A program made the translations under genes and the position numbers. A stretch of 64,000 nucleotides of DNA from Aeromonadales bacterium. Lineage in GTDB: Bacteria > Pseudomonadota > Gammaproteobacteria > Enterobacterales > Aeromonadaceae. The notes beneath the pieces were generated by a model. It did no database searches, had not been told where the DNA came from, and was given only the letters and a program-made list of their open reading frames with translations. The DNA lies in the NCBI GenBank assembly GCA_012518835.1, contig JAAYRH010000029.1, forward strand, positions 1 to 64,000, read 5' to 3'. Below, piece after piece: positions 44,877 to 55,064 of this stretch (positions within the stretch are counted from its first letter, which is position 1; each line of letters starts with the position of its first letter).

Positions 44877-45884
44877 ATGAGTAAACGCAGTATTACCGTG
44901 ATCCCAGGTGATGGAATCGGTCCAAGCATTATCGATGCCGCCCTGAAAATTATGGATCACGCAGGTTGTGATTTTCACTATGAGTATGCCGACGCCGGCC
45001 TGGTCGCCATGGAAAAGCACGGTGAATTATTACCGGAATCCACATTAGACCAGATTGAAAAAAACAAAATCGCCCTTAAAGGCCCTTTAACCACGCCCAT
45101 CGGTGGTGGTTTTACTTCAATTAACGTCTCGTTGCGCAAGCATTTTAACTTGTACGCCAACTTACGCCCTGTAGTGTCTTTTGAAGGGACTAAGAGTCGT
45201 TTCGAAAATATTGATATTGTGACCATTCGGGAAAACACCGAAGGCATGTATTGTGGTGCCGGCCAAACTCGTACCGACGATAATACTCAGGCCGAAGCCA
45301 AAAGTATTATTACTCGCGAAGGCGCCGAGCGTATTACCGAATATGCTTATAAATTGGCTCGTCAAGAAGGCCGTAAAAAAGTCACTATCGTGCATAAAGC
45401 CAACATACTGAAGTCAACCTCAGGTTTATTCCTTGAGGTGGCTCGCGAAGTGTCTGAGCGCTATCCTGACATTGAAACCAATGAAATGATTGTCGATGCT
45501 GTGGCCATGAATTTGGTAATGTATCCTGAGCGATTTGACATCATCGTTACTACTAACTTATTTGGCGATATTATCTCGGACTTGTGTGCCGGTTTAATTG
45601 GCGGCTTAGGCATGGCTCCCGGTGCTAATATCGGTGATGAAGTAGCCATTTTTGAAGCAGTGCATGGTTCAGCGCCCGATATTGCCGGTCAAAATATTGC
45701 TAACCCGTGCTCAGTTATTTTAGCGTCTATTCAAATGCTCGAGCATTTAGGTATGCAGGATAAAGCCAAGCAAATCATGAACGCGGTGCGTAAAACCATC
45801 GCCGAAGGCAAAACCGTCACTCGCGATTTAGGTGGCACTGCCTCTACTACTGAATTTACCCAAGCGATTATTGATAATCTATAA
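44877..45884 (+). CDS. NAD-dependent isocitrate dehydrogenase family protein
   Basis: [60 protein letters not shown]. Confidence 0.9.
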   Translation: MSKRSITVIPGDGIGPSIIDAALKIMDHAGCDFHYEYADAGLVAMEKHGELLPESTLDQIEKNKIALKGPLTTPIGGGFTSINVSLRKHFNLYANLRPVVSFEGTKSRFENIDIVTIRENTEGMYCGAGQTRTDDNTQAEAKSIITREGAERITEYAYKLARQEGRKKVTIVHKANILKSTSGLFLEVAREVSERYPDIETNEMIVDAVAMNLVMYPERFDIIVTTNLFGDIISDLCAGLIGGLGMAPGANIGDEVAIFEAVHGSAPDIAGQNIANPCSVILASIQMLEHLGMQDKAKQIMNAVRKTIAEGKTVTRDLGGTASTTEFTQAIIDNL

Positions 45885-45901
45885 TCTCGTAACCTAGTAG
45901 T

Positions 45902-45927
45902 AAAAAAGGGCCTTGCGGCCCTTTTTT
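45902..45927. terminator. Bidirectional rho-independent terminator
   Basis: AAAAAAGGGCC-TTGC-GGCCCTTTTTT. Confidence 0.88.
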
Positions 45928-45939
45928 GTCTCTATACTC

Positions 45940-47031
45940 TTACGCTTTAGGCTGTAATTTAGCCACCTTATCGGGCTGATACACATGCACAGTGATCTCT
46001 TCTCGATCGTGATAAAGCTGTTTAGCTTGGATGTGAAAGCCCCCTAACGCCTCTAGTTTTTCTGCTAATTGCTGCAAATTATGCAGCGCTTCTGCGTAGC
46101 GCTTTTTCATCGGTAATTTTAAATTAAATATCGCTTCTTGGCAGTTTTCTTCTAATAACCACGTCGCCATCATCGCCACTATCCGTGCCGGTTTATCTAC
46201 CATGTCACACACTAACCAATAGACATTTTTACGGGCGGGACGCCAGCTAAAATCATCGCCACGATAATGTTTTACCTGGCCCGAATCCAGTAGCTTTTGA
46301 TCCATGGGGCTATTATCCAACGCCGTGACCATCATGCCTTTTTGCACTAACAAAAAGGTCCAGCCGCCGGGCGCCGCGCCAATGTCCACGGCATTTAAGC
46401 CAGAAGTGAGTCGGGTTTCCCACTCGGCTCTGGGAATAAACACATGAAATGCTTCTTCCAGCTTTAGAGTCGAACGACTCGGTGCATCGGCAGCTAAGCG
46501 CAACCGTGGGATCCCCATATGAAAGGGAGAATGATTAAAAGAGTAGGAATAGCCGATAATAACGTGATTACTCGCTAAAAATAGCAAATGTAACGTAGGA
46601 CGATTTCGAGTTTCTTCGCGAGTTAAAATATCTTTACCGCGCAGCGCTTGGCGCACTGGTACCGTAAACTTCCGACAAAAACGCGACAGCTCTTTACCTT
46701 CATTGGTGTCGAGGGTTTCAACGCGAACCTCTCCACATATCGGTAAGCCCTCAGCTGCGGCTAAGATAGGATCAATACGATTATCTAGCGGCAAGTCAGC
46801 AAGCTCAGCCCACACTACCCACATTTGGCGGGCAAAAATCAACTCCCGAAACGGCAGTTTACGTGCCAACACATCGGCATCTTCAGGAGCGAAGCATTCA
46901 TAGATAACCATGCCGCTGTCGTCTTTGGTACGGGCAAACCCTGGGCAGCCAAGCAGCCCTGCCTTGTCCTGAACTTCTGCTGCCGCTTCTTTCTCAAATC
47001 CAGAGCGACAATATAATAATAACTGTTTCAT
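45940..47031 (-). CDS. rlmM: 23S rRNA C2498 2'-O-methyltransferase RlmM
   Basis: MKQLLLYCRSGFEKEAAAEVQDKAG; NAVDIGAAPGGWTFLLVQKGMMVTALDNSPM. Confidence 0.96.
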   Translation of the reverse strand: MKQLLLYCRSGFEKEAAAEVQDKAGLLGCPGFARTKDDSGMVIYECFAPEDADVLARKLPFRELIFARQMWVVWAELADLPLDNRIDPILAAAEGLPICGEVRVETLDTNEGKELSRFCRKFTVPVRQALRGKDILTREETRNRPTLHLLFLASNHVIIGYSYSFNHSPFHMGIPRLRLAADAPSRSTLKLEEAFHVFIPRAEWETRLTSGLNAVDIGAAPGGWTFLLVQKGMMVTALDNSPMDQKLLDSGQVKHYRGDDFSWRPARKNVYWLVCDMVDKPARIVAMMATWLLEENCQEAIFNLKLPMKKRYAEALHNLQQLAEKLEALGGFHIQAKQLYHDREEITVHVYQPDKVAKLQPKA

Positions 47032-47411
47032 CAAGACCTCAACCAAGTGCGACCGGCCAGCAACAAGCTTAACCATCCCGCCATAAAACACACACCGCCC
47101 AGCGGGGTAATAAAACCAATCCCTTTAGTGCCAAACAACACTAAGGCATAAATACTGCCACTAAATAACACAGTGCCAAGCACAAACCCGCCTGCGGCTA
47201 AGTGCAGTAACTTAGACGGTGCTATGCGCAGTGCCAACACCACCAGCAATAACGCCAAGGCATGATAAAACTGATATTGCACGCCGCTATTAAATGCGGT
47301 GACTAAGTGCACCGCCGCGCCACTGTTACTTAAGCCATGAGCCCCATACGCGCCTAAAGCGGTAGCACTTAAGCCAAAGAGCCCTGCCAAATAAAACCAC
47401 CAGTTAATCAT
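47031..47411 (-). CDS. DUF423 (YgdD-like) membrane protein
   Basis: LAGLFGLSATALGAYGAHGLSN ... YQFYHALALLLV ... four TM; next to rlmM. Confidence 0.9.
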   Translation of the reverse strand: MINWWFYLAGLFGLSATALGAYGAHGLSNSGAAVHLVTAFNSGVQYQFYHALALLLVVLALRIAPSKLLHLAAGGFVLGTVLFSGSIYALVLFGTKGIGFITPLGGVCFMAGWLSLLLAGRTWLRS

Positions 47412-48018
47412 TAATAATAAACTCCTTCATGGCTGCCACCATTAAGTCCAGATTCGCTTCATGGCTGGTACCCGACGATTTACGCGGCTTAAAGTCATGA
47501 CAGCCGTCGGGCACCCAACGGGTAGTTATTTGCGACGATAAGGCATAATTGGCCACCTGCTCTTTATTACCAAACCGATCCCGCTCCCCCTGCAACAGCA
47601 ATGTAGGTGTAGCGAGCGTTGCTAAATGTTCGCCCCGATACTGCTGGGGGTTCGCTGGTGGCACAAACGGAAAGCCTAATAAGATTAAGCCTTGGGGGCG
47701 CAGCTCATCGACAACCAAGGAGGCCATCCGCCCGCCCAGTGATTTACCGGCCAAATAAAGCCGAGGATGGGCAAATTCGGTCGCTACGGTACGCCAATAA
47801 TCCATTAACTTAGGGGCCCGATCCGGCGGCCGACGCCGCCCAGTAGCGCGTATTTGCTGCATAAAGGGAAATTCAAAACGGATCACTTGTAATTGCCCAT
47901 CGGCTAAGCCAAGGGCTAAGTGTTCCATCACCGGATGCTCCATGCCTGCACCGGCACCGTGGGCCAGTAGCAAACGAAAAGGCGCGCTATCGGCACCATT
48001 TTTTAATACGGGGGCCAT
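47404..48018 (-). CDS. Alpha/beta-fold hydrolase (KANL3/Tex30-like)
   Basis: LLLAHGAGAGMEHPVMEHLA; AGKSLGGRMAS nucleophile elbow; VPDGCHDFKPRKSSG. Confidence 0.85.
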   Translation of the reverse strand: MAPVLKNGADSAPFRLLLAHGAGAGMEHPVMEHLALGLADGQLQVIRFEFPFMQQIRATGRRRPPDRAPKLMDYWRTVATEFAHPRLYLAGKSLGGRMASLVVDELRPQGLILLGFPFVPPANPQQYRGEHLATLATPTLLLQGERDRFGNKEQVANYALSSQITTRWVPDGCHDFKPRKSSGTSHEANLDLMVAAMKEFIIND

Positions 48019-48140
48019 AACCCTACTTAGATAAACAACAGATAGTCTTACTCACAAGCGCGATTATAAAGGTCGAGCCACGCACATGCTAGCACCTTCA
48101 AAAGCGCTAGCCGCCTCTGTTACACTAGCGCTCATTCTTT

Positions 48141-48737
48141 TTGATATTCAGGCACGTTATGACCGATAAGCTTCCCGTATTACTGCCTGGCTGGCTACTG
48201 ATCAGCCTGATATTAGTGTTAATAATATTAATATTGGTGGTGTTACCGCGCCTGTGGCGTAAACCGCCGGGGGCGCCATATCAGTTACAGTCCTTATTAG
48301 CACCCGAAGCGCACCCTTCCTTCTCGTTAATCAAAGAGGCGGCGGGCCAAGAGCTAACGGTGTTAGTGGCTGTTAGCCTCAATGCACTTTTTACTATTAA
48401 TCCGCGCCTTAAAAAGGCCGAGCGAGAGCGGGCATGGCAAGCTATTGATGGTGAACAGCTCGATTTTTTATTGTGCGAACCTAATGAGCTCAGTCCAGTG
48501 GTGGCGATATTACTGTCTGATGCCTCATTAACTAAAAAAGAGCAAAAACAGCGTCAACAATTATGGTTACAACTGCAAGCCAGTGGCCTAGCTATTATGG
48601 AGCTATCAGCCCAAAACTTACCGAGCACGACCGTCTTAGCCGAGCGTATTCGCCAAGTGCAGTTACAGCCCAGCCTAGCACCACTAACGCAGCAAGGGCG
48701 CATTGAGCCTACCTTAAACTTGCCTAATACTGACTAA
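48141..48737 (+). CDS. Membrane-anchored DUF2726-like protein
   Basis: N-terminal TM; NALFTINPRLKKAERERAWQAIDGEQLDFLLCEPNELSPVVAILLSDAS resembles DUF2726 core. Confidence 0.55.
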   Translation: MIFRHVMTDKLPVLLPGWLLISLILVLIILILVVLPRLWRKPPGAPYQLQSLLAPEAHPSFSLIKEAAGQELTVLVAVSLNALFTINPRLKKAERERAWQAIDGEQLDFLLCEPNELSPVVAILLSDASLTKKEQKQRQQLWLQLQASGLAIMELSAQNLPSTTVLAERIRQVQLQPSLAPLTQQGRIEPTLNLPNTD

Positions 48738-48740
48738 TGT

Positions 48741-49475
48741 TTACACCCAAAGCGCACTAATGGGGGTGTCAGGAGCATAATGATAGGCCATCTGCGCTTG
48801 TAATAACTCAGCGGTGGCCAAAGCATCGGTCAAAGCATGGTGGGGTTGATAAAAAGGCAAATGATAACGACGCCGACTGTCGGCAAGGCGCAGTGAAGCC
48901 GGTTTTTTGCCGCGCAGCCTAGCCCATAAACTTAAAGGTTTACTGCGATGTAAGCGGGCTTCTAGCTCCATGGTATCCACCACCGGAAATACAATATCTT
49001 CGTTAAGCCGTGCTAATAACGCCGCCGCTAAAAAACGCCGCTCAATCGCTTGATAGTGCACCACGACCACCTTGCCCTCTAGGGCACGCAACAGCTCATC
49101 TAAAATCAATAACAAATCGGGCGCACTTTGTACCTTAGAGTGGGTGATGCCGTGGATAACTACTGATTCTTCCACCATCGGTTTATGAGGATTTACAATC
49201 CAGTGTCGGGCTTGATTACAGCGAATGCGCGCACTATCAAAGGGCACAATACCAATGCTGACAATCGCATCTTTATTGGCATTTAACCCTGTAGTTTCAA
49301 AGTCCATGGCCACAAAAGGCACCTCCGATAACGGCGTTTGTGCACGAATGGCCCCCGCCCGATAATAACGCTCCAACCGATAATCGCGGGCGCTACGGGC
49401 GCGCTCTTCAAATAACTCAGACCAATTAGGCGTGCTGGGTACCTCTTGGATTTGACTGGGTCGTAAATAAAACAT
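48741..49475 (-). CDS. 3'-5' exonuclease (DnaQ/epsilon-like)
   Basis: ExoI FVAMDFETTGLNANKDAIVSIG; ExoIII YQPHHALTDALATAELL. Confidence 0.9.
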   Translation of the reverse strand: MFYLRPSQIQEVPSTPNWSELFEERARSARDYRLERYYRAGAIRAQTPLSEVPFVAMDFETTGLNANKDAIVSIGIVPFDSARIRCNQARHWIVNPHKPMVEESVVIHGITHSKVQSAPDLLLILDELLRALEGKVVVVHYQAIERRFLAAALLARLNEDIVFPVVDTMELEARLHRSKPLSLWARLRGKKPASLRLADSRRRYHLPFYQPHHALTDALATAELLQAQMAYHYAPDTPISALWV

Positions 49476-49483
49476 CCCCTCTC

Positions 49484-51358
49484 CTAGCTACGATTTGGCT
49501 GATAACGAAAACGCATAAACTTTTGCGCATTACTTAAGATTTGAAAAGCGTCTTTTAAATTACGCCGCTCAAAGTCTGACAGCTTATCGGGCACAATATT
49601 ATTATTAGGTGTTTCTCCGGCTTCTAAGGCCAAGGCTTGATGACGAATTCGTACCGTCGAAATAAACTCTAAAGCATCGCGCAAATCTGGCCCCCGCCCT
49701 TTAGGCAAAATGTTGGCTTCAATTACCTCATTTAATCGCTCAAAAGAGTTATGCGACTTAGCGCCAATCGCTAGCGCATGCACGCGGATCAAATCGGCAA
49801 GTGGCGCGGTTCCGCGGCGTTTTAAATTAATAGAGTTATTTTGTTTGCCATCTTGCTCCATCACAAAGCCTTTAAAAAAACCTAATGGTGGCGTACGGCG
49901 CAACGCATTACGCGCCATGCTAGCAATAAAGCGTGGGCTTCTTTTAGCACGCTGAGCAATAAATTTATTGAGCTGCGCCGCCCAGTGGGTCTGACCATAG
50001 ACACCGTCTAAATCAAAAAAGATCGAGCTATTTAATAAACCTTGAGCGCTAGGGTTGTCTATCCAATCAGCAAAGCATAACTCCCACTCTCGACGAGTCT
50101 TTTGCCACTGTTTATTGGTGGCCATAATATCGCCAGTGCAATAAGAATAACCACAGGCAGCTAAACCATCGCATACCCGCTTAGCGAGCGCGGCAAAGTA
50201 ATCTCCGTGTAAGTGGGCGTCATAGCTATTATCCAAGATCAAGGCATTGTCTTGATCCGTCACAATTAGCTGCTCATCCCGTGCCATTGAGCCTAGCGCT
50301 AAAAAGCAATAAGGCACCGGGGGAAGACCTAACTCTATTTCTGCCAGCTCTAATAAGCGCTGTTTAAAACTGCGTCCAATGCCTGCCATTGCCGTGCCTA
50401 TCATATGGGAGTTAGCATCTTCATTCACCATGCGCACAAAGCAGGCCTTTACATCTTCAGCAATCGCCACTAATTCTGTTAGGTTTTGTGCTTTAAAAAT
50501 ATGGCGCACCACAAATAAACTATTACGTGACTCATGGCGCATCACATCCGACAGCGCCACCACCCCAATGGGTTTGCCACGATGTAAGATAGGTAAATGA
50601 TGGAGGTCGTAGCGCAGCATGGTTAACATGGCTTCAAACACAAACTGATGACTTTCAAGGGTAATGGGGTCTTGTGACATCACCTCAGCGACGGCAGTTT
50701 CATTAGGCAGACTTTCTGCTAGCACTCGAGTACGTAAGTCTTGGTCGGTTAGCATGCCCGCCACCCGCTGGGGCCCAGCTGCATCGGCTTGCTCTTCCAA
50801 TACTAAAATAGAAGACACCGACTCTTCGGTCATTTTTTTGGCCGCCGCCAACACACTAGCAGACTGATGAATAATCACCGGTGCTCGGGTGATTAATTCG
50901 CGCACCGTGGACGTTAATAACTCATCGGTACGCCCTTGACGAGAAACCGCTTGGCGCAAGCGGGTTTTGTCTTCCACCTCAACAAAGTCAGCAAACGACT
51001 CCGACTGTTCATATAGCTGATTAAACACCGCCTCTGGTAAACAATACAGCAAGGTATCTTCGGTAGCGGTCGCGGTAATTCGCACCCGATTATTCATTAG
51101 CAGCCCCATTTGTCCAAATAGGCTGCCCTCGCCTAAGCGATTGTGTAACTCACCATTGCGCCGATAGGTTTCTACTACCCCAGAGCGAATCATATATAAG
51201 TCATAAATCGCATCGCCATACTTTAAAATGGCAGTATCGGCGCGGTGGTAAGCAATTTCTACTTGCATAGCAATCGTGGCCAGCGTGTCCTCATCTAAGG
51301 TATTAAAAGGCGCAAAGCGGCGAATAAACCCTAATACTTCCAGCTGTTCGGCTTCCAT
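49484..51358 (-). CDS. cNMP-binding/CBS/DUF294 nucleotidyltransferase-like protein
   Basis: cNMP-binding fold, CBS pair (VAGMLTDQDLRTRV; IGVVALSDVMRHE), LALGSMARDEQLIVTDQDNALIL. Confidence 0.9.
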   Translation of the reverse strand: MEAEQLEVLGFIRRFAPFNTLDEDTLATIAMQVEIAYHRADTAILKYGDAIYDLYMIRSGVVETYRRNGELHNRLGEGSLFGQMGLLMNNRVRITATATEDTLLYCLPEAVFNQLYEQSESFADFVEVEDKTRLRQAVSRQGRTDELLTSTVRELITRAPVIIHQSASVLAAAKKMTEESVSSILVLEEQADAAGPQRVAGMLTDQDLRTRVLAESLPNETAVAEVMSQDPITLESHQFVFEAMLTMLRYDLHHLPILHRGKPIGVVALSDVMRHESRNSLFVVRHIFKAQNLTELVAIAEDVKACFVRMVNEDANSHMIGTAMAGIGRSFKQRLLELAEIELGLPPVPYCFLALGSMARDEQLIVTDQDNALILDNSYDAHLHGDYFAALAKRVCDGLAACGYSYCTGDIMATNKQWQKTRREWELCFADWIDNPSAQGLLNSSIFFDLDGVYGQTHWAAQLNKFIAQRAKRSPRFIASMARNALRRTPPLGFFKGFVMEQDGKQNNSINLKRRGTAPLADLIRVHALAIGAKSHNSFERLNEVIEANILPKGRGPDLRDALEFISTVRIRHQALALEAGETPNNNIVPDKLSDFERRNLKDAFQILSNAQKFMRFRYQPNRS

Positions 51359-51429
51359 AGGCTGACTCCGATAATAAAAAACGCCCAATACCTAGCAGAT
51401 ATTGGGCGCAGTAGGACTAACAGAATTAA

Positions 51430-53067
51430 TTAGCCTTCGCGTGGCTCAGACATTAAGCCTTTAATGAGCGAGATACACGACACCAATAACACAATAGCAA
51501 ACGGGAAGCCCGTCGACACCGCCATGGCTTGCAAGGCAGCTAAGCCACCACCTAGCATCAATGCCACTGCCACTAAGCCTTCAAAGCTACACCAAAAAAT
51601 ACGCTGGGGACGAGGAGAGTTTACTTTACCGCCTGAGGCAATAGTGTCGATCACTAACGAGCCCGAGTCTGATGAAGTAACAAAGAACACCACCACCAAA
51701 ATAATCCCAATAAAAGAGGTGATGTGTGCCCACGGCATGGCATCTAACATCACAAACAATTGCAGCTCTACTGCAGAGTCAGCAACGATTTGGCGCCCTT
51801 TACTCACCACCTGATCGATGGCGGTGGTACCAAAAGCAGTCATCCAAAACACACACGCCGTAGAAGGCACAATGAGCACTGAGATTAAAAACTCTCGTAC
51901 CGTGCGCCCTCGTGATACCCGAGCAATAAACATGCCCACAAAAGGTGACCAAGAGATCCACCACGCCCAATAAAAGGCGGTCCAGCCTTCAATGTAGTTT
52001 TTATCTTCTCGACCAAAGGGCATCGCCAGCTCAGGAAGATGCTGAAAGTAAGCGCCCAAGTTTAAGAAAAAGCCGCTTAAAATCATCAAGGTTGGACCAA
52101 TGATAATAATAAACAGCAATAATAATGCCGCCAATACCATGTTAATTTCAGACAGTCGTTTTACACCGGCATCTAAACCAGCAATCACCGAGATAGTCGC
52201 GATGGCAGTAATAATAACGACCAACACAATTTCCGTCGTGGTGCCGGTGGGCACATCAAATAAGAAATTGAGGCCAGCACTGGCTTGAGCAGCACCAAAG
52301 CCTAATGAGGTTGCCAAGCCAAACATGGTGGCAATAATAGCTAAGATATCAATAACGTGACCCGGCCAACCCCAGATCCGTTCACCCAATAGTGGATAAA
52401 AAATCGAGCGTACCGTCAGCGGCAAACCTTTATTAAAAGAAAAAATCGCCAAGCCTAAAGCTAATACGGCATAAATGGCCCAAGGGTGTAATGCCCAGTG
52501 GTAAATAGTGGCCGCCATTCCCAGTCGGGTCGAGGCTTCCACATCACCTATGGCACCTGCAAGCGGTGCCCAGTCAGTGCGCAAGCCGTCGGCCATGGTG
52601 ATCCCCTCAAACGAGGTACCAAAATGAGACAAGGGCTCTGATACACCATAGAACATCAGTCCGATCCCCATACCGGCGGCAAATAACATAGAAAACCAGC
52701 CAACATAGGTAAAGTCGGGCGTAGCCTTAGTGCCCCCAATACGCACCCGCCCTAGGGGCGAGACTATTAACCCTAAACACACCAGCACAAAAATATTACC
52801 GGCGCTCATAAAGAACCAAGCTAAGGTACTGGATAACCAATCACGCATCCCTTCAAAAATAGGGGCCACCTGATTTTGAAAAGCCAGGGTTAGAAAGACA
52901 AAAATAACAATCGCCAATCCCGAAACCAAAAATACCCGGTTATGTATATCTAATCCAAATGGACCAATTTGCAGCGCAATATTATCTTGTCCTACCTGAT
53001 AGTCGGTATCAATGGGATTAACCTTTCCCTCCGGTGCTATCACATCGTTATTGTCTGGCTCTGACAT
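51430..53067 (-). CDS. BCCT-family transporter
   Basis: FMSAGNIFVLVCLG, GMGIGLMFYGVSEPLSHF, WAWWISWSPFVGMFIARVSRGRTVREF, VFFVTSSDSGSLVID. Confidence 0.96.
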   Translation of the reverse strand: MSEPDNNDVIAPEGKVNPIDTDYQVGQDNIALQIGPFGLDIHNRVFLVSGLAIVIFVFLTLAFQNQVAPIFEGMRDWLSSTLAWFFMSAGNIFVLVCLGLIVSPLGRVRIGGTKATPDFTYVGWFSMLFAAGMGIGLMFYGVSEPLSHFGTSFEGITMADGLRTDWAPLAGAIGDVEASTRLGMAATIYHWALHPWAIYAVLALGLAIFSFNKGLPLTVRSIFYPLLGERIWGWPGHVIDILAIIATMFGLATSLGFGAAQASAGLNFLFDVPTGTTTEIVLVVIITAIATISVIAGLDAGVKRLSEINMVLAALLLLFIIIIGPTLMILSGFFLNLGAYFQHLPELAMPFGREDKNYIEGWTAFYWAWWISWSPFVGMFIARVSRGRTVREFLISVLIVPSTACVFWMTAFGTTAIDQVVSKGRQIVADSAVELQLFVMLDAMPWAHITSFIGIILVVVFFVTSSDSGSLVIDTIASGGKVNSPRPQRIFWCSFEGLVAVALMLGGGLAALQAMAVSTGFPFAIVLLVSCISLIKGLMSEPREG

Positions 53068-53302
53068 GTTTGCTCCCTCGCTTTCATTTTATTATTGATG
53101 CACCCTAACATAAAACATATACACAAACCGCGGCCTCCTTGGCTAACTGGCGCATAAAACAACAAAGCGTTAATAACTTGCTATGGTGCTACAGCACTTG
53201 CCATCATCGCGATAACATGGTGACCATAACTGGCTATCTTTTGTATTACTTCAATGCATAATGCGCCGCTTAAAATTAACTTATCTTAAGGAATGCTTGA
53301 CG

Positions 53303-53605
53303 ATGAATACTCTACAGCTCGCCCTCCATGCCCCCTGCCCGCAAGCTTTTAGTCGGGCTCTGGCTAATGTAAGCAACCTGCTACGAGACTACCCTAGCGC
53401 TCAAATAGAGCTAGTCGTTAATAGCGCCGCCCTGCCTGAGGCCCTGAAAATTAGTGATGGCGACATTATTAAACGATTAGTACTGTGCCAAAATAGTTTA
53501 AATGCCCAGCAACTAACCGCTCCTAGCCACTTTTCGGTGGTACCTGCGGCGATTGTGCATTTAGCCCAGCGCCAGCAACAAGGCTGGAGCTATGTGCGCG
53601 CTTAA
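53303..53605 (+). CDS. DsrE-like small protein
   Basis: MNTLQLALHAPCPQAFSRALANVSNLLRDYPSAQIELVVNSAALPEAL ... ; DsrE/F-type fold by pattern. Confidence 0.55.
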   Translation: MNTLQLALHAPCPQAFSRALANVSNLLRDYPSAQIELVVNSAALPEALKISDGDIIKRLVLCQNSLNAQQLTAPSHFSVVPAAIVHLAQRQQQGWSYVRA

Positions 53606-53724
53606 AGGGTTTTTGATTGATATTATGCCAGGCCACCAGCAAAATAATGGCCTTTGCTAGTACTGTCGGCTAGATACCTTACTAAGCGACGATATTCTTA
53701 CTTTATTTTATATGTGGAGATTGC

Positions 53725-54954
53725 ATGTCCGTTACCCGTCAGATCTTAGTGGCTTTAGTACTGGGTATTATTATTGGTCTGGCGCTAAATACGGGAGCTG
53801 AACTACTGCCAGCAGGCAGTGTGCTCTGGTTAGACACCTATTTACTAACTCCGATTGGTAAAATATTTCTGCGGCTACTGCAGTTTGTCGTGGTACCGAT
53901 GGTATTTGGCGCCTTGGTATTAAGTCTAACCAGCCCCGATGCCAACAGCGGAGTCGGCCGTCATGCGAGCCAATTATTGATCAGTTATATCGTGACCAGT
54001 GCCGTCGCTTTGTTGATTGGTATTGGGGTTGCCTTGTGGTTAACGCCCGGTGTCGGGGCCGCCGGTTTAGTCGCTCAAGCGCCCAGTGCCCCTGCCGCTT
54101 CCAGTTTAAGTGATTGGTTGGTCGGTTTAGTGCCCAGCAACCCCTTTACTGCCTTAGGAGGCGGCGACTTACTGCAAGTCATTATTGCCGCCGCCCTATT
54201 AGGCATGGCGATGCGCGCCTTGCCTAATGACAGTGCGCCCTTGCGCAGCGTGATCCACAGTGGTTATTTAGTGGTACTCAAAGTGCTGGAATTTGTGCTT
54301 AAACTGGCCCCCATTGGTGTTTTTGCACTGATTACCTCGGTGATTGCGACTCAAGGGCTAGACCTACTGATCCGATTAGGCATGTATGTGGCGGGCCTTA
54401 CCTTAGCGCTGGGCTTAATGGCAGCGTTTTACTTGTTATTACTCGGGATCTTAGGCGCGCGCCCGCTAGACTTTATTAAGTCCTTTGGTCAGAGCTTAAG
54501 TTTTGCCTTTGGTACGGCCAGCTCCGGCGCTACCTTACCACTGGCCATTGGTAATGCACGTAGTTATGGCATGAGTGGCACTATCGCCAGCTTCGCCCTG
54601 CCCTTTGGTACCGCCCTTAAGCGCGACGGTGCCGCAGTATTACAAGGCTTTAATGCCTTGTTTGTGGCGCAGTTATTTAATATCGACATTACCACGTCTT
54701 TAGTATTAACGGTGTTTGCCACCGGTTTGTTAGTCAGTTTTTCTACTGCCGGCGTACCCGGCGCTGGGCTAGTAGCGATGACCACGGTATTAGGTGCCGC
54801 CGGCTTACCATTAGAAGGTGTGGCGGTAGTAGCAGGGGTAGATCGCTTTACTGACGGTCTACGCACCGCGCTTAACGTGATGGGCAACTGCGCCAATGCC
54901 GCCTTAATTGAGCGTCTTTCTTTAGGCCGCCCCACCACTAAGCCGCAAGCATAA
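53725..54954 (+). CDS. Dicarboxylate/amino acid:cation symporter (DAACS family)
   Basis: LKLAPIGVFALITSVI; FAFGTASSGATLPLAI; FALPFGTALKRDGAAVLQG; VDRFTDGLRTALNVMGNC. Confidence 0.94.
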   Translation: MSVTRQILVALVLGIIIGLALNTGAELLPAGSVLWLDTYLLTPIGKIFLRLLQFVVVPMVFGALVLSLTSPDANSGVGRHASQLLISYIVTSAVALLIGIGVALWLTPGVGAAGLVAQAPSAPAASSLSDWLVGLVPSNPFTALGGGDLLQVIIAAALLGMAMRALPNDSAPLRSVIHSGYLVVLKVLEFVLKLAPIGVFALITSVIATQGLDLLIRLGMYVAGLTLALGLMAAFYLLLLGILGARPLDFIKSFGQSLSFAFGTASSGATLPLAIGNARSYGMSGTIASFALPFGTALKRDGAAVLQGFNALFVAQLFNIDITTSLVLTVFATGLLVSFSTAGVPGAGLVAMTTVLGAAGLPLEGVAVVAGVDRFTDGLRTALNVMGNCANAALIERLSLGRPTTKPQA

Positions 54955-54998
54955 TTAAATTAGTGAACTGCACTTATCTCGGCTCTGCCGAGCGCCCA

Positions 54999-55034
54999 TA
55001 AAAAAATCCCTGAACGAACTTAGTTCGTTCAGGG
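54999..55034 (-). terminator. Rho-independent terminator for yghU-like gene
   Basis: CCCTGAACGAACT-A-AGTTCGTTCAGGG followed on the minus strand by a T7 tract. Confidence 0.85.
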
Positions 55035-55064
55035 GTTAGCCATCGCTATTTTAAAAAGGGGTTA

